Assembly: GCA_007692605.1 (NCBI GenBank)
Contig: REBS01000105.1
Location: 1-50,140, forward strand
Reading direction: 5' to 3'
DNA: 50,140 nucleotides
DNA from: Gemmatimonadales bacterium
GTDB lineage: Bacteria > Gemmatimonadota > Gemmatimonadetes > Longimicrobiales > Gaopeijiaceae
Below the pieces are notes generated by a model. The model was not told the origin of the DNA and did no database searches. It saw only the letters and a program-made list of their open reading frames with translations. The stretch's first letter is position 1, and every line of letters starts with the position of its first letter. Made by a program: the position numbers and the translations under genes. Below are positions 44,327 through 50,140 of this stretch, in pieces.

Positions 44327-45055
44327 ATGCCCGATCCGAGCGGGGACCCAATCAAGTATCGGAGAGTGCTGCTGAAGCTTTCCGGTGAAGCGCTGGCTGG
44401 AGACCGTGGCTTCGGAATCGACCCTCCCGTCGTGGATCGCCTTACCGAAGAGGTGAAGGCCGTTCACGAGATGGGTGTGGCGCTGGGGCTGGTGGTGGGC
44501 GGAGGAAACATCGTGCGGGGAGCGATCGCGTCCCAGAAGGGCATGGACCGGGTATCCGCCGACTACATGGGGATGCTGGCGACGATCATCAATGCGATGG
44601 CCCTGCAGGACATGCTCGAGCGCAAGGGCGTCGAGACGCGTGTGATGACCGCGATCCGGATGGAAGAGCTCGCCGAGCCCTACATTCGGCGGCGGGCGCT
44701 CCGGCACCTCGAGAAGGGCCGCGTGGTTCTTTTCGCGGGAGGGACTGGAAATCCCTACTTTTCAACCGATACCGCGGCGGTACTGCGGGCGATTGAAATG
44801 GAATCGGATGTGATCATCAAGGCCACGAAGGTCGCGGGGGTATACACCTCCGATCCGGAGACGAATCCGGATGCGACCTTCCTGCCGTCCATCTCCTTTC
44901 AGGAGGTCGTCGCGCAGGAGCTGGGCGTGATGGATGCTCCGGCCGTTTCGCTCTGCAAAGAGAACGGTCTTCCGATCATCGTGCTGGATCTTGGTCGCAC
45001 GGGCGCGATCGCGGCCGCAATCCGGGGCGAGACCGTCGGGACCCTCGTTTCCTGA
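44327..45055 (+). CDS. pyrH: UMP kinase
   Basis: 242 residues, amino-acid-kinase fold, converting UMP and ATP to UDP. Family runs: [61 protein letters not shown] and [13 protein letters not shown]. It is the bacterial hexameric type regulated by GTP and UTP. It is in the common tsf-pyrH-frr order. Confidence 0.97.
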   Translation: MPDPSGDPIKYRRVLLKLSGEALAGDRGFGIDPPVVDRLTEEVKAVHEMGVALGLVVGGGNIVRGAIASQKGMDRVSADYMGMLATIINAMALQDMLERKGVETRVMTAIRMEELAEPYIRRRALRHLEKGRVVLFAGGTGNPYFSTDTAAVLRAIEMESDVIIKATKVAGVYTSDPETNPDATFLPSISFQEVVAQELGVMDAPAVSLCKENGLPIIVLDLGRTGAIAAAIRGETVGTLVS

Positions 45056-45103
45056 AGATCAGGTTCACCATCGAATCCCCTACCGATTGGAGTCCACCCA
45101 CCC

Positions 45104-45655
45104 ATGTCGACGATTGATCAGGTGAAGAGCCGGATGGATGAAGCGCTCGACGCGGTGCGTCGGGAGTTCGGCACCGTGCGCACGGGGAAGGCCACCCCCG
45201 CGATCCTCGATACAGTCCGTGTCGAGGCCTACGGGGCGAAGGTGCCTCTCAATCAGGTGGCGACCATCAGCACCCCGGAGCCGTCGCTGCTCATGATCCA
45301 GCCCTTCGATCGATCGATCATTGCCGACATCGAGCGGGCTGTCCTTCAGGCCGACCTGGGCCTGAACCCCGCCAACGACGGCGCCGTGATTCGGATTCCC
45401 ATCCCGGCGCTCAACGAGGAGCGTCGCAGGGAGTACGTGAAACTCCTGTCCAAGATGGCGGAGGAGGGCCGGGTGTCGATCCGTCATGCGCGGCGCGACG
45501 GGAATGACGAGGTCAAGGAGAGGATCAAGGAGGGGGAACTGTCCGACGACGAGGGACGTCGACTGGTCGATGAGATCCAGAAGCTCACGGATCGCTATAT
45601 CGAGAAGATCGACGAGGCGCTGGAGGCCAAGGAAAAGGAAATCATGACGGTCTGA
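45104..45655 (+). CDS. frr: Ribosome recycling factor
   Basis: 183 residues, against 185 in E. coli. It has the two-domain pattern: MDEALDAVRREFGTVRTGKA, VEAYGAKVPLNQVATISTPE, MIQPFDRSIIADIERAV, NPANDGAVIRIPIPALNEER and a final long helix. It splits the post-termination ribosome together with EF-G. ATG at 45104, 48 bases after pyrH. Confidence 0.98.
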   Translation: MSTIDQVKSRMDEALDAVRREFGTVRTGKATPAILDTVRVEAYGAKVPLNQVATISTPEPSLLMIQPFDRSIIADIERAVLQADLGLNPANDGAVIRIPIPALNEERRREYVKLLSKMAEEGRVSIRHARRDGNDEVKERIKEGELSDDEGRRLVDEIQKLTDRYIEKIDEALEAKEKEIMTV

Positions 45656-45743
45656 GCCGCCCCCCCCGGGCTCCCGGGCCGAAGCCGGGGAGCGAGGGTT
45701 CGCCACTTTGACATGGCGGGATCCGGGGGACATCTTCCAACCC

Positions 45744-46487
45744 ATGACAGAGCCCCCATTCTCCATGCCGTCACCCAATGGTCCTCCCCCCGGTCACATT
45801 GCCGTCATCATGGATGGCAATGGCCGCTGGGCGTGCGACCGCGGGCTTCCGCGGCAGGAGGGTCATCGTGCGGGGATGACCGCGGTCCGGGAGGCCCTCG
45901 AGGGGTGTGTCGAGGCCGGGGTGGGGATTCTTACCCTCTTCGCGTTCAGTACCGAGAACTGGGAGCGGCCCGAGGAAGAGGTTCTGGCGGTCATGGGCCT
46001 GCTCAAGTTCTACGCCGAGAAGGAGCGCGACGAGCTCCGCAAGAAGGGCATCCGCGTTCGAATCCTGGGAGACCTGGATCGGGTGGACGAAGAGGTGCGA
46101 GAGGCCGTCCGGCAGATCGAGGAGGTCACCGCGGACGGGGAACGCCTTCACCTCAATCTCATGCTCTCCTATTCGGGGCGTGACGAAATCCTTCGAGCGA
46201 CCCGGATCCTGGCCCGGAAGGCCGCGCAGGGACGGATCGATCCGGGGGAGATCGACCAGGCGGCGTTGGAGGAAGTGCTGTACACGCGGGGGCTTCCGGA
46301 TCCGGACCTCCTGATCCGCACCTCGGGTGAGTTCCGACTCTCGAATTTCATGCTCTGGCAGCTTGCGTACACCGAAATCCACATCTCCCCGGTTCTCTGG
46401 CCCGATTTCACCCGCGAAGATCTCAAGGCTGCCGTTCATGAATACCAGCGTCGGGAGCGCCGCTTTGGCCGTGTCTCGCCATCCTGA
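45744..46487 (+). CDS. uppS: Isoprenyl transferase (undecaprenyl diphosphate synthase)
   Basis: A protein of about 247 residues, cis-prenyltransferase making the lipid carrier for cell-wall synthesis. The catalytic Asp is D24 in VIMDGNGRWA; other runs are REALEGCVEAGVGILTLFAF, STENWERP, LNLMLSYSGRDEI and PDLLIRTSGEFRLSNFMLWQ with YTEIHISPVLWPDF. ATG at 45744 is used; TTG at 45708 is preceded by GAGGG at a good distance and would add 12 residues. It starts the envelope part of the cluster. Confidence 0.95.
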   Translation: MTEPPFSMPSPNGPPPGHIAVIMDGNGRWACDRGLPRQEGHRAGMTAVREALEGCVEAGVGILTLFAFSTENWERPEEEVLAVMGLLKFYAEKERDELRKKGIRVRILGDLDRVDEEVREAVRQIEEVTADGERLHLNLMLSYSGRDEILRATRILARKAAQGRIDPGEIDQAALEEVLYTRGLPDPDLLIRTSGEFRLSNFMLWQLAYTEIHISPVLWPDFTREDLKAAVHEYQRRERRFGRVSPS

Positions 46488-46527
46488 CGCCCCATCGAAC
46501 CGAATCCCCGGAAAGGCCTGACTCCCG

Positions 46528-47406
46528 ATGACTGGAAGTAACCTGGGGCTCCGGCTGCTCGTCGCCGGGGTCGGGATCCCCTTCGGCTTCGCCGTAGTCT
46601 GGGCCGGGGGCTGGATCATGACCGCAGTGGTCCTCCTCCTCGGGCTCCTGGCGTGCCACGAGGTGCTGGGCTTCGCTCGCGCCGGAGGCTGGCGGCCGTT
46701 CACGGGCGTCGCGCTGCCCGTGACGGCCCTCCTGATCCTGGGCGCGGGCTGGTTCGGGGCCTATGCCCCCTGGGGGGGCATGGCGCTCGGACTCCTCCTG
46801 GCGGCGACCATCGGCTCGCTCATCCTCGCCATCTTTCTGCGAGGTGCACAGGGCGGACCGATGCCTTCGGTCGGCTTCACGCTTCTGGCCACGGTCTACG
46901 TGGCGGTACCGATGGCCTTGATGATCTTCCTTCGCCAGCATCCCGCCAGTTCGTGGAGCTCGGCTTCGTGGGACGGGACCTTCCTCCTCGTGTTCCCACT
47001 TCTCGTGACCTGGGTCGCCGACAGTTCCGCCTATTTCGGTGGCCGACGGTTTGGAAATCGAAAGCTCATCCCCGCGGTGAGCCCGTCCAAGACGGTCGAG
47101 GGCGCAGTCTCCGGTGTGATCGGCGCCATGGCGAGCGCCGCGGCCTTCACGGCCGTCCTCCTCCCGACCATGGGGGGCGGGCTGCAGCTCTCGGTGTCCG
47201 CCGCCGCACTGCTCGGCCTGCTCGTCGGCACGGTGGCGCAGCTCGGTGACCTGGCCGAGTCCCTGCTGAAGCGAGAGGCGGGGGTCAAGGATTCGGGGAG
47301 CCTGCTCCCGGGGCACGGAGGGGTCATGGATCGATTCGACGCCGTGCTCTTCACCGTCCCTGTGACCTACCTCATGATTCCATTCTTCATCGGGTGGGGG
47401 ATCTGA
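46528..47406 (+). CDS. cdsA: Phosphatidate cytidylyltransferase
   Basis: 292 residues with about eight membrane helices. It makes CDP-diacylglycerol from phosphatidate and CTP for phospholipid synthesis. The cytidylyltransferase signature is intact: LLKREAGVKDSGSLLPGHGG then VMDRFDAV. Upstream are WVADSSAYFGGRRFG and SPSKTVEGAVSG. ATG at 46528, 40 bases after uppS; dxr follows within 5 bases. Confidence 0.96.
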   Translation: MTGSNLGLRLLVAGVGIPFGFAVVWAGGWIMTAVVLLLGLLACHEVLGFARAGGWRPFTGVALPVTALLILGAGWFGAYAPWGGMALGLLLAATIGSLILAIFLRGAQGGPMPSVGFTLLATVYVAVPMALMIFLRQHPASSWSSASWDGTFLLVFPLLVTWVADSSAYFGGRRFGNRKLIPAVSPSKTVEGAVSGVIGAMASAAAFTAVLLPTMGGGLQLSVSAAALLGLLVGTVAQLGDLAESLLKREAGVKDSGSLLPGHGGVMDRFDAVLFTVPVTYLMIPFFIGWGI

Positions 47407-47410
47407 TGCG

Positions 47411-48586
47411 ATGCCGGATCGGCGCATGGTGACCCGCATCGCGATTCTCGGATCCACCGGTTCGGTGGGTCGGAGCACCCTCGAAGTCGTGAGCCGCCAT
47501 CCGGAGCGGTTTCAGGTTCGGGCGCTGACGGCGAACCGTTCCGTGGACCTCCTCCGGGAGCAGGCCGAGCGCCACGGGGCGCAGACGGTGGTGGTGGCCG
47601 ACCTCGAGCATTTTGGGTCTCTGGGTTCCGCGCCCTCGGGGTGGAATGGGGGACGCGAGGCCCTGCTCGATGTGGTCAGGGATCCCGAGATCGACGTGGT
47701 GGTCAATGCGCTCGTCGGGTTTGCCGGACTGGAGCCCACACTCGAAGCGCTGCGTACCGGGAAGAGAGTGGCCCTCGCGAACAAGGAATCCCTCGTTGCG
47801 GGCGGGGACCTCGTCATGGCCGCCCTGGATGAGGGCGGTGGCGAACTGGTGCCGGTCGATTCCGAGCATTCGGCGATCCTGCAGTGCATGAATGGAGGGG
47901 AGCGACGGACCGTGTCCCGCCTCCTGCTGACCGCCTCGGGAGGACCGTTCCGGGGCTGGGACGCGACACGCCTCGACTCCGTCGGTCCGGGCGACGCCCT
48001 GAAGCACCCCACCTGGAGCATGGGCGCGAAGATCTCGATCGACTCCGCCACTTTGGCCAACAAGGCGCTCGAGGTCATCGAGGCCCACGTGCTCTACAGG
48101 ATCCCATACGAGTCCATCGAGGTGGTGGTCCACCCGCAGTCGGTCATTCACTCCATGGTCGAGTTCGTCGACGGGTCGGTCATGGCCCAGATGGGCTTCC
48201 CCACCATGGAGCTTCCGATTCTCTATGCCCTCAGCTTCCCCGAGCGGATCGACGACCCGAATCTCCGGACCTTCGACGCGGTTCGCTCCTCTCCGCTGAC
48301 CTTCGAGGCGATCGATCACGACGCCTTTCCCATGTTCGGAGTCGGAACCGACGCGGGACGGAGGGGTGGACTGGCTCCGGCGATCTTCAATGCCGCGAAC
48401 GAGATCGCGGTCGCGGCCTTCCTCGAGGAGCGGATCCCCTTTCCCGCGATGGCCGAGGCGGTGCGCGACGCCATCGAAGGACTCATGGGCACCTCCGATG
48501 ATCCGATCTCGCTCGGTGGGGTACAGGAGTCGGACCGTGAGGCGCGGCGGTTCGTCCGGGATTGGATTTCGCGCCACGATTCCTGA
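47411..48586 (+). CDS. dxr: 1-deoxy-D-xylulose 5-phosphate reductoisomerase
   Basis: 391 residues, second enzyme of the MEP isoprenoid pathway (target of fosmidomycin). It has the NADPH motif ILGSTGSVGRSTLEVV, ALANKESLVAGGDLV, the metal and substrate region VPVDSEHSAILQCM, LTASGGPFRGW, HPTWSMGAKISIDSATLANK and GFPTMELPILYAL. ATG at 47411; ATG at 47426 is an alternative. With uppS it places two steps of isoprenoid-carrier supply in one operon. Confidence 0.97.
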   Translation: MPDRRMVTRIAILGSTGSVGRSTLEVVSRHPERFQVRALTANRSVDLLREQAERHGAQTVVVADLEHFGSLGSAPSGWNGGREALLDVVRDPEIDVVVNALVGFAGLEPTLEALRTGKRVALANKESLVAGGDLVMAALDEGGGELVPVDSEHSAILQCMNGGERRTVSRLLLTASGGPFRGWDATRLDSVGPGDALKHPTWSMGAKISIDSATLANKALEVIEAHVLYRIPYESIEVVVHPQSVIHSMVEFVDGSVMAQMGFPTMELPILYALSFPERIDDPNLRTFDAVRSSPLTFEAIDHDAFPMFGVGTDAGRRGGLAPAIFNAANEIAVAAFLEERIPFPAMAEAVRDAIEGLMGTSDDPISLGGVQESDREARRFVRDWISRHDS

Positions 48587-48607
48587 GGGCTGGAGCCTGA
48601 CTGACGT

Positions 48608-49996
48608 ATGACCATCATCGCAACCATCATCGTTCTGGGCGTGCTCATCTTCGTCCACGAGCTCGGCCATTTCTGGGCCGCCAAGTCCGTCGGAGTCCGG
48701 GTCGAGCGCTTCTCGATCGGCCTCGGCCCGCGCGTGGCCGGATTCGAACGGGGCGGAACCGAGTACATTCTCGCCGCGATCCCCCTGGGTGGCTACGTCA
48801 AGATGGGGGGGATGGACGACGAGGTCATGGAGAAGATCGAGGGAGGGGCCTCGGCCGGGGAGGGCGATGATGGGACGGCACGACCTCCCCGGACCCCGTC
48901 CCCCTCCGACTACGATTCGAAACCGGTCTGGGCTCGCGCCTGGGTGATTTCGGCCGGCGTCATCATGAACATGGCGTTCGCCTTCTTCGCCTACTTCCTG
49001 ATCGCCCTCGGCTGGGGCACACCGGTGCCCGACACCCTCGAGCTCGGCCAGGTTCGCTCGGAGATGATGGCGCCTGGAATGCAGGCCTTCGAGGAGATTC
49101 CGGTCGGCGCCGAGCTGACCCGGATCGGGGACCGCGACCTTCGGCACTGGGGAGATGTCCGCGACGCGCTTCGCTCGCAGGAGCCGGGTACCTCGGTGGA
49201 GGTCGCCTACCGAAATCCGGAGGGTTCGGTGATGATCGATCTGCCCGGAGACCCCGAGGCGGTCGATCGCAGTGTGCGGGCGCTCGGATACTTCATCGCA
49301 CCCGTGATCGCTGGAGTACTGCCCGGTTCTCCGGCGGACCGGGGGGGGATCCAGGAGGGGGATCGGGTCCTTGCGGTCGACGATACCCCGATCCGGCTCT
49401 GGGACGAGTTCACTGCGATGATTCGGGATCGTCCGGAGACCGAGACGCGTCTCACCCTCGAGCGCGGGGGGAGTGAGGTCGTCCGTACCGTGACTCCGAA
49501 CCTGGTACGGGGGGAGGATATCGACACCGGAGAGACGATCACGATCGGCCAGATCGGAGCCAGCCCGGTGCCGTCCGGGACGGCCTATGTGCCCGTCGGT
49601 CCCATGGAGGCGATCCAGTCCGGGTACGAGGACACCGTCTGGGTCACCGGCCTGATCCTCGGCTTCCTGCGGGACCTCTTCACGGGACAGATGTCACCGC
49701 GAAACCTGGGGAGCATCGTCACGATCGGGGAGGCCTCGGGACAGGCCGCAGCTCAGGGGATCCCTGTCTTCCTGGGATTCATGGCCTTCTTTTCGGTGAA
49801 TCTCGCGATCCTGAATCTGCTGCCGATCCCGGTACTCGACGGAGGGCACCTGGTCTTTCTCGGGATCGAGGCGATCCGGGGTCGCCCGGTCTCGGTGGAG
49901 CAGAGGATGCGCTGGAGTCAGGTGGGATTCGTGGTCCTGATCGGGATCATGGCCCTCGCCCTCGGAAACGACTTCCTTCGCCTCTTCGGTCTCTGA
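48608..49996 (+). CDS. rseP: Site-2 intramembrane metalloprotease RseP
   Basis: 462 residues. Zinc ligands are in HELGH (H17, E18, H21) of the first helix and in NLLPIPVLDGGH with D411 near the end. A PDZ domain is visible around GVLPGSPADRGGIQEGDRVLAVDD (about residues 235-300), and an earlier, weaker PDZ-like part lies around 155-215. An acidic and Gly-rich insert (about 78-95) follows the first domain. RseP cuts anti-sigma factors such as RseA and leftover signal peptides inside the membrane. ATG at 48608, 21 bases after dxr; last gene of the plus-strand cluster. Confidence 0.96.
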   Translation: MTIIATIIVLGVLIFVHELGHFWAAKSVGVRVERFSIGLGPRVAGFERGGTEYILAAIPLGGYVKMGGMDDEVMEKIEGGASAGEGDDGTARPPRTPSPSDYDSKPVWARAWVISAGVIMNMAFAFFAYFLIALGWGTPVPDTLELGQVRSEMMAPGMQAFEEIPVGAELTRIGDRDLRHWGDVRDALRSQEPGTSVEVAYRNPEGSVMIDLPGDPEAVDRSVRALGYFIAPVIAGVLPGSPADRGGIQEGDRVLAVDDTPIRLWDEFTAMIRDRPETETRLTLERGGSEVVRTVTPNLVRGEDIDTGETITIGQIGASPVPSGTAYVPVGPMEAIQSGYEDTVWVTGLILGFLRDLFTGQMSPRNLGSIVTIGEASGQAAAQGIPVFLGFMAFFSVNLAILNLLPIPVLDGGHLVFLGIEAIRGRPVSVEQRMRWSQVGFVVLIGIMALALGNDFLRLFGL

Positions 49997-50045
49997 TCGC
50001 AGGGACCACCGGAGCGGGTCGACGCATCGCGTCCCGGGGGGCGCC

Positions 50046-50140
50046 TCAGAAGAGAGGGAGTTGCGCCGGTCCGCTCCGGAGCCGGAGTTCCTCGAGGTCG
50101 AACAGGGGGGTCGGCTCGTCCTGGGGGGCGACCTGGACGA
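50046..50140 (-). CDS. 3' end of a gene with a C-terminal clamp-binding-like peptide (partial)
   Basis: Only the last 31 codons lie in the window; the gene runs beyond the right edge on the minus strand. The protein ends FDLEELRLRSGPAQLPLF followed by a stop. The final QLPLF matches the pattern of beta sliding clamp-binding peptides (QL-x-LF) seen at the C-termini of MutS, DNA polymerases and related repair proteins. The family cannot be decided from this piece. It is convergent with rseP, 49 bases away. Confidence 0.55.
   Translation of the reverse strand, partial: VQVAPQDEPTPLFDLEELRLRSGPAQLPLF

Overview
The window is a high-GC bacterial chromosome segment with almost no space between genes. 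The TolC-type channels, a TonB-dependent receptor, RND pumps and lipoproteins show a Gram-negative (diderm) cell. A bacillithiol-type deacetylase, a stand-alone family of cysteine desulfurase and a BtuB/BtuG-like pair, together with the style of the proteins, point to Gemmatimonadota or a related phylum; this is inference, since no rRNA or tRNA gene was seen. The window begins with a 44-base run of C that is probably a contig-end artefact.

Layout. (1) 188-7614: a small HIRAN-like protein, then, on the minus strand, an operon of a secreted protein, a TolC channel, a MacA-like adaptor, two MacB-like FtsX permeases without an ATPase, and a BshB1-like deacetylase. (2) 7814-14195, plus strand: a very large NtrY-like histidine kinase, an RsbRD-N-like helical protein and a PLP-dependent aromatic amino acid decarboxylase in a tight row. 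(3) 14192-16547: a secreted zinc metallopeptidase-like lipoprotein gene between two repeat-rich spacers. One is an 18-20 bp tandem array. The other holds an unusual set of inverted repeats phased at 60-62 bp and a GGAT-led 10/16-bp array. (4) 16548-20308, minus strand: three-subunit proton-translocating transhydrogenase and a HAD phosphatase. (5) 20711-29985, plus strand: TolC, lipoprotein adaptor and two tandem RND pumps.

(6) 30143-35371: YifB/ComM ATPase, then a complete cobalamin (B12) riboswitch with its own promoter and intrinsic terminator, controlling a BtuB-like TonB receptor and a beta-propeller-like lipoprotein that resembles BtuG in position and type. (7) 35577-41364: cysteine desulfurase-family enzyme, RNA 2',3'-cyclic phosphodiesterase, an unknown anchored protein, an NtrX-like sigma-54 response regulator, signal peptidase I and an overlapping short sigma-70 factor. 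(8) 41455-49996: a housekeeping cluster in the widely conserved order rplM-rpsI-rpsB-tsf-pyrH-frr-uppS-cdsA-dxr-rseP, with a clear promoter before rplM and a strong hairpin terminator between rpsB and tsf. The window ends inside a convergent gene whose C-terminus is a beta-clamp-binding-like pentapeptide.

The most notable items are the riboswitch/BtuB/BtuG-like uptake locus, with a candidate start codon inside the terminator stem; the phased palindromes at 16143-16315; the kinase-RsbRD-decarboxylase row; and the MacB-type operon without an ATPase. No defence system, CRISPR array, insertion sequence or phage gene was found.
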